From Prochilodus magdalenae (lineage: Eukaryota; Chordata; Actinopteri; Characiformes; Prochilodontidae): a stretch of 64,000 bases of DNA. Of the stretch, positions 35,901 to 46,850 are shown in pieces. The position numbers and the translations under genes were made by a program. The stretch's first letter is position 1. Every line of letters starts with the position of its first letter. The notes below the pieces were generated by a model. It searched no databases, was not told where the DNA came from, and saw only the letters and a list, made by a program, of their open reading frames with translations. The stretch spans positions 1,729,501 to 1,793,500 of the forward strand of contig JAMWET010001300.1 in the NCBI GenBank assembly GCA_024036415.1. The letters are read 5' to 3'.

Positions 35901-37857
35901 AGGTTTTAAGCACCAGTTATTAGGTTTTTACAGCACTGTAGCTCTTACTAAATTGAACCATACACCACATTCACATTCAAGGCATGCACCATGAGTGCAG
36001 ATTTTACCACTTGTGATGTTGGGCACATCCATTGGGACTATACTATTACCATTATGAGAAACATGGACAGTGAGTCTTCCAAACAAGAGTGGAGGTTGTA
36101 ATAAAGGCAATAACTGATCACTCTAAATATAAAATATATATGCACTCACCATCAAAAGAATGGTTGCACTAATAGTTGCACCTAGTGGGAATCAAATGGA
36201 AGGAATGAAACTTGATGTGTATGTTTGACATTGTGAGACATGCAAATTATGAAGTTTGTGACATGAGCAAGGGCGGGTCTTATCTGTGTACCTTACCGAC
36301 CCAACAGCTTCAATTGTGGACATTGAGTGAGCAGTGATGCACTCCATGAGTCATCCTGTTAGTGCCAGCACCATTGGCAGACAGCTGCAAGGCGCAGGAG
36401 ATCCAGGCAGACCATTAAAGACTGCAATGGTGTCGTGCCAGACTGTCATGGAGAGTATCAGAATGGCAGCTGGTCATCTTCAGTGACAAGTCCCGCTTTT
36501 GCCTTGAAGGTTATGTTCCTGGTAACCTTTATCTTCCTTCCCAATAGCATCGCAATGTAATATTCAAACACCTTCGGGGTATAACTATTCTTTTGATGAT
36601 GAGTGTAATTTTATTTGTGAAGGTCTTTGTGTAATTTTCAGTTATATATTTTTCTACTGTTTGTCTGAAAGGTTTTGACTAGAAATTAAATATACAAAAT
36701 GTAGGTGAAATTTGACTTCATTGAATCACTTTATTAGTCATTATTTGAATTTTACAGAACAGTAATTTGTTTTATTCTGTAAAATATCAATGTTAAGGGA
36801 GCCATGTTAACTTATTGTTTTTTTTCAGTAAGCAAGTGTTTCACATCAACAGATACACATATAACTATGAATTTATAGCACTTTTATGTGTTCTTCATGC
36901 CGATCCTCTCCAACACAGCAAATATTGATTAAATGTCCCTTGTGATTTTACAGTAACTCTATAGTACTGCATTGTCCTCTTTACTTACCACACCATACAC
37001 TTTTAAAATATGTGTTATGAAACACACTTTAGTGAAATGATTTTTACTGTCTGTTGTTAGGTTTGGGGTAAGATTGAAATTTGCTGTTTGTTGTGTGTGT
37101 GGTGTTAGTGTCTGTGATATCCTAATAGCTTCCAGTTTTCAATTCAGTGTGACTTGCAGATGAATGTACTAATTCCATGCAGGCTAGCCTACTAGCTGTG
37201 TCAAGCTGAGGGAGCAAGCTTTAATGAAGAATGGTGTATGTAGGCCAAGGCCACAGGGAGCAATGCAGTCCTCTCCAACTCTATTCTTAAATATTTAACC
37301 GACATGAAATGTGTAGGCCCAGCTCATGCTCTCGTTTTGAAATTGTACGTGATGAATGATACTAAAACTATAATAATGGAGGAGACAAAAGGTTTGTGCC
37401 ATTTGTGTCAGCTGACCTTTTTATAAGCAGGTTTCCTTTTAAAGATATAGTTTAGCCCAGTGTATTTGATGCTTTGAATTCCGATTTATTTGATAAGGAT
37501 TTCCTAAAGGATACAATACAGGAAATTAATACAATGCAAATGTTATAGCACAGTAGCCCTAAAGGTTTAGCTTGTTCAGCTACATTAAACATTATTACAG
37601 AATATGTCTATTAATACTGATAAGATTCTGATATCGTTGTACATCCCAAGTTTGTACGGTTCCTAAGTGTCTGTGGTACAAGTCTGTGACACATGTAGGG
37701 AACTGCTGATTGAATGACTCTAAAAGAGAATTTAAATGATTGAGTTTTGGCTATTAGACGTTTGCAGATGTCGTTTCTTCGTTGATTTAGAGGATCTATC
37801 CAGGGAGCAGTTTTACAGAGCCCTTTTCAAAAATGTTAATGAACAGTCTCCCTGTTG

Positions 37858-37917
<60 letters not shown>

Positions 37918-40900
37918 GTGTGTAGATGCGTTTTATGCTGCTGTTTAGCCGGCAGGGGAAGCTGCGGCTCCAGAAATGGTACACAGCCACAGCAGAGCGC
38001 GACAAGAAGAAGATGGTGCGAGAGCTCATGCAAGTGGTGCTGGCGAGGAAACCCAAAATGTGCAGCTTCCTGGAGTGGAGGGATCTTAAAATAGTGTATA
38101 AAAGGTGAGGGGACACCGTAAACACACAGTAGCCCATGGCACATTGGTTTTATTTAAAGCAGTGCTACTCATTTGCAGTTGTTCAGTCGTACAGTGCATT
38201 TAAATGGATACATTGTGTGCTTAAATCAAACAAATACAACCAAAGCATACAACCAAGGTGTGTCTGTTTGCTAACCACTTGAATTTAAAGTGCACTGGCT
38301 GCAGAAGAAGCATGTTTGCACAGTTTTAATAGCTTGAGTTTAATATGTATTATCTTGTTATATTTATGTGAGTTTTGCATAAATTTTTGCACCATAAATT
38401 CGACAGTGTTTTTTATCTGCCCATATTTTCTGCAGTGTTTCTCACGTACACCACCCCCTAACCACCCACCTCCCCCCACCACACACACTGTCCCACCCCT
38501 CGACTAAGGCAATCACCCAAATATATGCTTATGCAAATATTTGGGTGTCCTTTGATAAATTTCAAGTTGCTCTACAGAGGCTACACTTTTACACTCTTTA
38601 TTTTTGGACGTCTACATCACTGTTTATTTGATTCTTAGAATTTTAAGTATTGTAAAAAAAAAAAAAAAAACTAAAAATAATGATAGGACATTTTATGTTT
38701 ATTTTTCACCCTTTTTTAAAATTCAAAAATTAATTTCGGTTTTGTCATCATTTGACATGTACAGTTAACAGAGCAATGTGCGTTGTATTGTGTCAGTGTT
38801 CAGGCTTTCTGGTTAAAAATGATTGTGTTTGTGATATATAATACAAAAAGGAGCCTCATGTCTGCAACCAAATTACAGCTGTGATGTTAGTCTCGCTAAC
38901 AAAAGAACTTGAGTGTTCTAATGCTTTTATACAAGCTTTAATACTGAAAATACCTTCAGCGAAAAAGTAGTTACACAACAAATGAGTTGTTGCTATGCAG
39001 TGATAACAGTTTCTTGGCCCGTCTGAACACAATACCCTATAAAAGGCAAATGGCTTATATAACTCAAGTAAAGTTAGTTTAACAGACATAAGTGCACATA
39101 AGTGAAGATGAAAGGAAATTGTGTTATTTGTATATGTTAATCTGCACACTTCATTGTGCAGCTCTTTTGGATGTGCAGCTTGCTTTGTTGGTGGCCTCTG
39201 AACTGTGTCGACTGGGTCATGTTTAGGGCTGCCCTCTATAAATCGACAAGTAGAATCGTCAGTCGGAGACCCTTTAAGTCGACTGAGAACCTTCAAGTCA
39301 ACTGAGAACAGTGATCTTTTTTTTCTTCTCGTAAAACAGAGTAAAGCTTACAAATGTTCACTAGAACTTTAATAATGTAAAAGACATTTTAATAATTATT
39401 AAAAGGGGAATAATAAATATATATTTAAGTTCTAACTGGGCTATGACGCACGCTTGCTAAAATATTTTATCCACGTGACAATGTGCGCTGGTGGTTCACC
39501 GTTGAAGGAAGCTGAAGCTGTGAAGCTGAGAAACACGGGTGAACGATGTCTCAGAGAAAGTCTAAAATGTGGAGCCATTTTGTCTGTCTTATTACTTTAC
39601 AATATTGCCAGACATTATTGGTACAAATGAAAGACAGAACAAATTATATCTAACTCTGCTCTTCAGTCAGTCAGACACCCAACACTGCTTCAAACGAGTG
39701 AGCTGACTTTTGTTTTAGACATAATGGCTGGTTGCGGTTAAGGAAAAACGGACCGAAGACGCTTATTTTATTATAATTCCACTATTTTAGAACCTAAATG
39801 ACAGATATTTTTATTTATTCGTCTACAGTTAAGATTGTTTTTATTTGAAGATAAGTACAGTCACTTAATATGCTGAGAAATTATGATTTCAGCGTGGTTA
39901 ATATAATAATTAAACTGTTTCAGGTCTACCATTCTTCTTTTCATCTAATAATAATTAAAATATGGACTAATCTGGTTTTATTTAGCAGCTCATTATTTAA
40001 GAGAGACGAAAGATGAAGGGCCATCCTACTGAAGAAGCTGTTAAAAGTAAAATTAAAGAGACTATAAGCTATAAGTGCTAATGTTTAGCATAAATACGCG
40101 CTGCTGCTCGGCGCTATATCCTGTAATTAAATCAGGCTCTAATTCAGATCGATCATCATACGCCACGTCTTTTTTAGTTCAGAAATTTGTTTCTGTGGAC
40201 TTTCTAAATGAGAAGACATCAGATCTGAAACGTATGCAAATTTGTTTACTGATTACTAGATAATGTATATGGAGAAAAAAACACGAACGAATAGTCAAAT
40301 CGTCGGCCTGGACGGGCAAATCCGTTGGGTACAGTCCTAGTCATATTTAGCACCACCTTTTTCTTATATTTAAAGATCTAGAGATATATGCTAGTTTAAG
40401 GTCACTTGATAACTGTACAAGCCTATTGCTTATTACTGGTGTCCAGGAACAGACATAATCTCCAGACCAGTCTCAGACAATGTTTGAACTCCTGTGACTC
40501 GCAAGCAGTGGTTGGTTTAAATGTGGCAAGTTCCAACCTCTCTGCATGTCTGTGGAAGCATTGTTGCAAACTGATTTACTCCCAGAGGCCCATACCATAA
40601 TTGTACCCAACTGCATCTGTTTCACACACTGTCTGCTTTTAATGTAAGTAAAGGCTGGTGCACTGTGTGGCACTTAACTCAGCTATTTTTCTATTGAATA
40701 TAAGCTGTCTCCAGGTTTGGCAAACATAAGTCCCCTATATTTTCAATCTCGCTCCATGATGTCTAGGTTTCATTACATGTCGTATTTTGTGTGCCATATC
40801 ATGTGCCATTTTCATCTGCTTTGATAACAAATGACTCATTTGTGAGCGCTCCTTGTCCTCTTTACCTCACCACCCCAAAATGAAGCTGAATATTGAACTA

Positions 40901-41028
40901 CAATGTTCATACATTAGATTCCCTTATGATTTTCTCATTTGTAGGTTAAATTGATGGATGGGGGGTTGTTTTGTCTCTCCCTGTGTATCTTCTTCTGTTA
41001 TTGGTCCTGAGGAGATGCGTGTGTATTA

Positions 41029-41094
<66 letters not shown>

Positions 41095-44000
41095 AATATA
41101 AATACTGGGAAGAAGCTCAAGTGAAAACATTAATTATTATATAATAATAAATTTACATTGACACCTGTGGCACCGAAGAACTGTGTCTTTGACTAAAGCT
41201 TCAGACCTTAAAACACAAAACATCTGCCATCTACTAAGCTGCACTGAGATTGGTACCAATCAGTAGCTGATAACTGTAAGCTCGTGTAAGTTGCCTATTA
41301 ATTTGTTTGTGTAATTTTCTTTTGAGGAGTGAATAGACATTTGAATAGTCACGCCATAAGCCTGCGCCCTGTTATAAACCAGTTTATGTGTATCATACAC
41401 ACAAACAGGTGAGCTATTAATATGGATGGTTGCTGTGGTTTATTATCTAATATGATTAACACACAATTTACACAGATTTCTGATGATCTTCTCTTGAAGG
41501 ATGATGCTCAAGCCTCAGGGCACTCACTGTGTAAACAGTAAGTGTGAAACTGTTTGCACTGTGTAAACTGCTGCAAGGCTCTGTGACAGGAGTTGACCTT
41601 AGGTGCCAGAAGTTGGCACATCGGATTGTTGTCAGTGATGACTTTTTCTGTGTGGCAGTGTGGAATTGCTCATCACATCAGAATGTACGCACACCCACCA
41701 AAGTCCTGAGTCAAAGTACCCTTTACCCCTTACAAATCTACATCACTATTCAAATGTAATTGTGTAGTTACATACTGTCGCTGTCCAAAGAAAAACAGGT
41801 GTCTCCAAAACTTTATAGGAGAGGCCAAAAACCTCATTTAATTTGAATAGAAGTCAATGAAACCAGACGTCTATCCAAGCTGTTCTGGTCCATTTCTGTT
41901 GGTACGTTCTTCATGAAATTTCCACACAGTGTAGATAGCAGCTCATGTGATCAAATAATTCATAAAAGTAAAAATTAACAAAAATGGAAATACATGTATT
42001 TCTTTGGACAGCAACCATGTGTAATAATCTGACTTTTGGTACGTTATACAAATTTCATTCTGTATAGACAAGCTTGAGTTTTGTGCTTAAAGCTTTTCCG
42101 CTTTAGTTTTATACAAGCCTATATACACGTAATTTATCAAATTCAAATTATAATTAAATATATATTTTCATTTGCTATTCATTAAAATTTTAGACACGCT
42201 ACTATTGAAAAAAAAATAGGAGTGCACTAATCTTGACTCATCATAAAGGAAGGAGTGTTTTGTAGCTAAATATGTTTGTATGTGATTTTTGGTTTTGGCA
42301 GATTTTATTTATTTATTTTTAAGCTCGAAGCTGTGTGGGCTAAATGACCACATGAAACACACTAGCGCATACCAACACGAACACACAAGAACTTCCCGTT
42401 AAACAGAGTAACAACATAATGTTTTTTTTTTATATATACAGGACAAATTTTCTTTTTTAAATAACGTGACTCAAATGAAGTGCTGCATTGAAAGTCAGAG
42501 GTAACTGGCTGTTTAGCACAGTGAGTCATGTATAATTATGCTCGGTTATTTTAGTCTAGGTGTTGCAGCAGCATTCATTTACGCCACAAGTGCACTTAAC
42601 TGACTCACTTTATTTACATGATTATTTACACGGAGCTAGAATCAACCAGCTCCGATTTTGGCTGGTTCTGTTGATGCATCTGTATTATTCGATGTCAATT
42701 ACTGTGACGTCTAAGCGTTAAGTGTGGTTCTTTGTTATTGCTGTGACTCGTTAGGAGCTGCTCTGAAATTAGTTGTAGAGTGATTGAACATATGACTAAG
42801 ATAACAGCATGCATTCTCTCTCTCTCACTCTCATTTTAGCTTTGGCTTTTTGTCTCTTCTCTGGAGATACATGATGTTCTGCTTCATAGTAGTAGTGTGT
42901 GGTGTTGTTCATTGGTGTATATTTGTGTTCTGACCACCAGGGGGCTCTCAAAGAAAAGACTCCTCTTTATACATAGACAACGTTGTACAATGTGGTGCTT
43001 TAAATCTTTTCTAATTTAATACTGGTTTAATTAAGCTAATCACTATAACAGACGTTTCTGACCTGAGCTTCTAGTAATCCAAACCTAACTTCTAGGTTTT
43101 ATGATGTATTATAACCTAATAGAGATAATGGACAGAGTCAGACGTGTTGAATACGATGATTTAGTCTCTTTATTCCTGCCTATATCAATGTTCTCTGTGG
43201 TTGCGCTTCACTTAGATTACACCTCTGCATACTGATGTCTATGGGCTTCTATATTTTTATTACTGTGTACAGTAGTTACAAGTGTGTATGTGCAGTGAAG
43301 TTCATTAGTGTGCTTCTATATGGCTTCAAAAACCCTGTACTAACATGTTTTACATGCGTGTGTGACTCCAGGTATGCCAGTCTGTATTTCTGCTGCGCAG
43401 TTGAAGAGCAAGACAATGAGCTGATTACCCTAGAGGTCATCCATCGCTTTGTGGAGCTGCTGGATAAGTACTTTGGCAGTGTGAGTCATTCCTCGATTTT
43501 ACTTCTTTCGTCTGTTTTCGCCCTCTCTGCTTTTCTTGCGCTTTCTTGCTCGTTTACTTCTACTGTCTTCTGTATTTACTCTTTTTTTCTGCCCATCTTC
43601 TCATCTCCGCTTACTTTTTCCACCCCTCATGCAGATGTTCTTTCCACTCTTTTTTCCACGCTGTTCAACACCTCCATTCCATGTTTTCTGTTTTTTTTTG
43701 TTTTTTTTGGGACATTGTGAGTAAATGGCACATGTATTCTGTAACCTCTGTTTAAAATGAACAAAAACCTCTGAGATGTGATTCAAACTGTAGCTTTTTA
43801 AAATTGCAGGTCATAATTATGAAAATGGATAAAAGAGAAGAATGGAGAAAAATCATCTCATGTCACCATGTTTGCATAATCTCACATGTAAAGGCTTAGT
43901 TAAGATGAAACCAGAAAAATCTGCAGACCCAACACTCGACAAGTGGTATTAGAGATTAGAGAAATTTGAGCACCTTTAGGTCTCTTTCCACCCAGACAAA

Positions 44001-45362
44001 GCGGTCATGTCTTTAGGCAGATTCACTTGTTACATGTAAAGGTATTTTTATGGACCCTTGATTTTATTCACAAATGTATCAAATAAACATTCTAGCAAAT
44101 AAACATAATGCATCATACCTCCAGTCAGTAATGATGATGTCTATGTTGGACCCTTTTGGAATGATCCCTCTGCAACAGTCCCTCTAAGTGAAGCTTAAGA
44201 CATTTAGGGTTCCAAAGAAGTGCCTTGATGTCCAGTAAGTTAGAAAGTCCATGTATGCAAGCAGGTCTTCATAGACACTGAAAAGCTAGGTGTCAGAAGT
44301 ATGTGCTATATCAAGTCGCATACATCATATACATTAGAGTAGATATGTCAAATATGTGTTTTTTTGTCATGCAGCCTGTGAATTGACATCTCAGATGTTT
44401 TCCTTCATTGTGTTTCTAACATTGATTAATAGCAGTCATGCCCTAGCTGCCCTTGACCCAGGCGTTAAGGGTCTTCCCTTGGTGCTTTATAAATTTGCAA
44501 TCTTTTTTTTTTTGTGTAATCTCCTCTGAAAAGTCAATAATGTTTCTTTTCCCATTTGTGTCTGATCCATGTAGGTGTGTGAGCTTGACATCATTTTTAA
44601 TTTTGAGAAGGCTTACTTTATCTTGGATGAATTTCTGATGGGAGGAGAAATCCAGGACACTTCCAAAAAGAGTGTACTCAAGGCTATTGAACAGGCTGAT
44701 CTGCTGCAAGAGGTGGGTGTTTGTGTGAAAATTGTGTTGTTATGCCTCAGAAATGATCAGGCCCATATAATAAATGACTCTAAACGTTTGTGTAATTGAT
44801 GTGTAGCATGAAATGTATTTTTAAATAAATGTTTGATGTATGTTAACATTATTATTGCTTCAAAAACCTTCCGCTCACTCCCTCACCTATACAGCCCATA
44901 TATGAAAGCTGTGCTGCCAAAACTGCCCGTTTTGAAGATGTTATAGTGATGTCACAAAATCCAGGATATTTGATTGATCAGTTGAGCAGTTAGTCCCGCT
45001 CATTCATGATTAAATTATACTGGCTGCTTCAGCTCAGACTTGTGTTTTGAATGATGCGCAATGCACAGCAGCTGAAAAGAGCGGAGGTGGTTTACATATC
45101 GTACATGTTTTACATGCCCACGAACAAAAACAGCCAGCCTGTTTAATTCTAAGGGATAAAACAAAATGAAATAAGTTGGAGAATGTGAAAGTGAGCTCAC
45201 AAAAGCATTGTAATTGGGAAAAGAACAACCTGTAGAACATAAGATAGAGATTCTGTATCAATGTGTACCATCATAATCCTGTTGCAAAGCATTTCTTCTT
45301 TTTGCCCATTTCAGGAGGATGAATCTCCTAGGAGTGTATTGGAGGAGATGGGCCTGGCATAG
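32409..45362 (+). CDS. ap1s1: AP-1 complex subunit sigma-1A, 5 coding exons
   Basis: Small subunit of the AP-1 clathrin adaptor, which sorts cargo at the trans-Golgi network and endosomes. Coding exons: 32409-32411 (ATG only), 37926-38104, 43372-43480, 44575-44712, 45315-45362; introns are GT-AG and phases join to exactly 158 residues, the human length. The protein starts [20 protein letters not shown] and is a single longin-like sigma-adaptin domain. The clathrin adaptor small-chain signature IVYKRYASLYF is at residues 57-67. Later blocks are [40 protein letters not shown] and [16 protein letters not shown]. The tail [12 protein letters not shown] is that of sigma-1A; sigma-1B (AP1S2) ends differently, which decides the paralogue. 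In known AP-1 structures sigma-1 and gamma together bind acidic dileucine signals. Exon 2's acceptor tract is a (CT)n microsatellite. Introns of 5.5, 5.3, 1.1 and 0.6 kb carry transposon relics. Confidence 0.97.
32412..36141 (+). other. ap1s1 intron 1, first part
   Basis: Starts with a strong donor (GTAAGT) in CpG-rich sequence. It then holds the A/GA repeat at 32886-32932 and long AT-rich sequence with no recognised transposon or RNA gene. Confidence 0.7.
32886..32932. repeat. Poly(A) plus (GA)n tract
   Basis: About 19 A residues run directly into about 14 GA repeats. An A-tract joined to a microsatellite often marks the 3' end of an old retroposon, but none is recognised upstream. Confidence 0.95.
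36142..36606 (+). mobile_element. Short Tc1/mariner-type element with inverted ends, copy B
   Basis: The left end 'cactcaccatcaaaagaatg' (36143 on) matches the complement of the right end 'cactcatcatcaaaagaata', giving terminal inverted repeats of at least 22 bases. TA lies next to the right end (36606-36607), and a TATG string precedes the left. Inside, around 36473-36505, the bases read [11 protein letters not shown], which is the FSDxSRF catalytic block of Tc1/mariner transposases, in a frame otherwise broken. At about 465 bases it is an internally deleted derivative. It lies in ap1s1 intron 1 and is related to copy A at 1163-1717. Confidence 0.8.
36607..37858 (+). other. ap1s1 intron 1, last part
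   Basis: AT-rich intronic sequence with no recognised element, ending at the CT repeat that precedes exon 2. Confidence 0.7.
37859..37913 (+). repeat. (CT)n microsatellite forming the exon 2 polypyrimidine tract
   Basis: About 27 uninterrupted TC dinucleotides end 12 bases before the ap1s1 exon 2 start at 37926 ('tgtctgtgtgtag|ATG'). The repeat therefore sits exactly where the polypyrimidine tract of the 3' splice site belongs. Several open frames on both strands through it are repeat products. Confidence 0.97.
38105..39223 (+). other. ap1s1 intron 2, first part
   Basis: Intronic sequence with an A-run near 38655-38670 and a C-rich patch at 38450-38500. No transposon was recognised. The 146-residue antisense open frame at 38856-39296 has no recognisable domain and partly overlaps the hAT element. 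Confidence 0.6.
39224..40339 (+). mobile_element. hAT transposon relic with 8-bp target duplication
   Basis: The element begins 'tagggctgccctctataaat' and ends '...gggtacagtccta', whose complement is 'taggactgtaccc': short inverted ends with the T/CAGGGxTG pattern of hAT elements. The flanks are 'gtcatgtt' (39216-39223) and 'gtcatatt' (40340-40347), matching at 7 of 8 positions, the target-duplication size of hAT. An ATG at 39546 opens [12 protein letters not shown], which resembles the start of the BED zinc finger in hAT transposases. The frame stops soon after, and most of the transposase is missing. It lies in ap1s1 intron 2, on the sense strand if the BED-like start is real. Confidence 0.75.
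40340..41774 (+). other. ap1s1 intron 2, middle part
   Basis: Intronic sequence with a (TA)n microsatellite at 41032-41090 and no recognised transposon. Short open frames have no identifiable domain. Confidence 0.6.
41032..41090. repeat. (TA)n microsatellite in ap1s1 intron 2
   Basis: About 28 TA dinucleotides, flanked by TTTATA and ATTTATAAATATAAATA words. Confidence 0.97.
41775..42014 (+). mobile_element. MITE family M1, copy in ap1s1 intron 2
   Basis: The left end 'gtcgctgtccaaagaaaaac' and right end 'gtatttctttggacagcaac' are imperfect inverted repeats. The interior matches 51026-51272 along its whole length, including 'caaaaacctcatttaatttg', 'caatgaaaccagacgtct' and 'ccatttctgttggtacgttc'. 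It has no coding capacity. Confidence 0.85.
42015..43371 (+). other. ap1s1 intron 2, last part
   Basis: AT-rich intronic sequence. It contains a T-run near 42421-42430 and a short CT repeat near 42816-42832. No gene or clear element was recognised before the exon 3 acceptor. Confidence 0.6.
43490..43710 (+). repeat. Pyrimidine-rich tract in ap1s1 intron 3
   Basis: Some 220 bases are dominated by C and T on the + strand ('tcttctcatctccgcttact', 'ctctttttttctgccc', ending in T8 and T9 runs). It directly follows the exon 3 donor. Open frames here are rich in Ser, Phe and Leu because of the composition. Confidence 0.8.
43711..44574 (+). other. ap1s1 intron 3, remainder
   Basis: AT-rich intronic sequence with no recognised element, ending with the 'ccatgtag' acceptor before exon 4. 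Confidence 0.6.
44713..45314 (+). other. ap1s1 intron 4
   Basis: A 602-base intron without a recognised repeat. The acceptor tract is 'ttcttctttttgcccatttcag'-like and strong. Confidence 0.8.
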
Positions 45363-46087
45363 AACGCATTCCACTTTAGAGAGGACATCTTTAGGTACTA
45401 CTGCTACACATGGTGGAAGGATGGGCTTTGCTAAAGGGGGTTTATGGGAGGGAGGGTATAAAATGGGAGATGGAAAGATCCATAGGTACTGAGGAATGGA
45501 CTGAATGTGTGTAGACAACTTTGATACTACTGAGTTCAGCATGTGATTGTAATTCTTTTCAGCCCCCAAATTGTCTTCGTACTCTTAAGATGGTTGTGTA
45601 TAGCCAGGCGTCCTTCTTTCTATTCAAAGAATACTGCAGGTTAGACACTTGACCTTGGCACACAGCCTTTTATTTGTAACAAGTTAAAAGTCCATCAGGC
45701 CTTACCAGGCAAAATGAGATGGTTGCACAATCTCAGCTTGTGGTCTGTGGGGAAGTTCTATATTCCTGCAATCCCAAAATGAATATATTCATAAATACTT
45801 GGACTATCTTTTTTGCTGCTCAGGAAAGAATGACTATGACCATTCATGCATGTCTGTTTTTAAATGTGATGCAAACTTTTAAGTGGAATAACTGTCAGGT
45901 TTGAACTACTTACTTTTGCAGTGTAGGGACTAGGGCTGCACAATATAGACTCACATGTTGCCGATATCATTGCATTTATGTATTACAAAGTCATCAAGTG
46001 AACCATTGATGTGATTTGGTTAACTGGCAGGATCATTTAAATTATTGTTGCCTGTAAGATCTGAGATTGTATAGAGCAATCATTTTA

Positions 46088-46156
<69 letters not shown>

Positions 46157-46850
46157 TAAATAACATGCCTCATTTGCTTATCACACCCCACTATTACATC
46201 CTTATTACAGAGCCCAATAATGCGACACACTGCACAACAGTTAATCAGTGATATATTGTGCAGCCCTGGCAAGGACCACACAGTAAACTGTGTTCATTTC
46301 TGTGTGTGTGTGTGCGTGTGTGTTTTGTTTATATTGAGTGGGAGGACTACCTGTGCTCTCAGCTGTTTGCTTGTGCAGTTTACCATTAAAGCAGTTTTCC
46401 AGATGAGCCAGATTTAAATATAAAGCATGATGTGCGTTCCGACATGGGGAAATGGAAGCGGAATATTGAATAGGCTTTTATGAGTCAATAGAATATTAGA
46501 TAGGCTGTTGCATATGGTCTATTCATTCTATTCCAGTTCTATGGACCACATCTGCGTAGTCTCTGAATGTGTATCTTAATATGAAAACAAGGCAAAAAAA
46601 AAGAAAACCCACAGAATGGCGCTGAACCCCTTTTCCATTTTTTGTCTGTCTACTTCCTGCTTTCCAAAGAGATGTTTCCGACTGTAAACGTGTAGAGGAG
46701 GAATAAAAAGGGAATAATATTTGAATAACTTCTTGAAAAACAAAGAAAGAGGGCTTTGACATCAAGTGTGACGTAGTTTGGATATAAAAAAGTTTTAAAA
46801 ATGCTTTTTAACGTGTCATGTGAAATAAAAGAATGTTTTGAGAAGAGTCG
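45363..46850 (+). other. ap1s1: Probable ap1s1 3' UTR
   Basis: No coding frame follows the stop. AATAAA words occur at 46702-46707 and 46824-46829; the second is followed by 'gtcgtgtatattttttcctt', a T/G-rich stretch suited to cleavage. A (TA)n microsatellite (46095-46152) and a short (GT)n run near 46301 lie inside. Without transcript data the true end is uncertain; an ATTAAA near 46384 is an alternative. Confidence 0.45.
46095..46152. repeat. (TA)n microsatellite
   Basis: About 28 TA dinucleotides. The antisense open frame with alternating Tyr-Ile is a repeat product. Confidence 0.97.

Noticed and set aside
37796..38144. Arg-Glu repeat frames antisense to ap1s1 exon 2
   Set aside because: Translation of the (CT)n microsatellite plus the complement of a well-supported coding exon.
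38856..39296. 146-residue open frame on the - strand in ap1s1 intron 2
   Set aside because: No recognisable domain; it crosses the boundary of the hAT element at 39224, so it cannot be one ancient gene.
43235..43720. 161-residue open frame as an alternative ap1s1 N-terminus
   Set aside because: It contains exon 3 in frame but reads from intron 2 through the donor into the pyrimidine-rich intron 3. The spliced five-exon model gives the exact family length and sequence.
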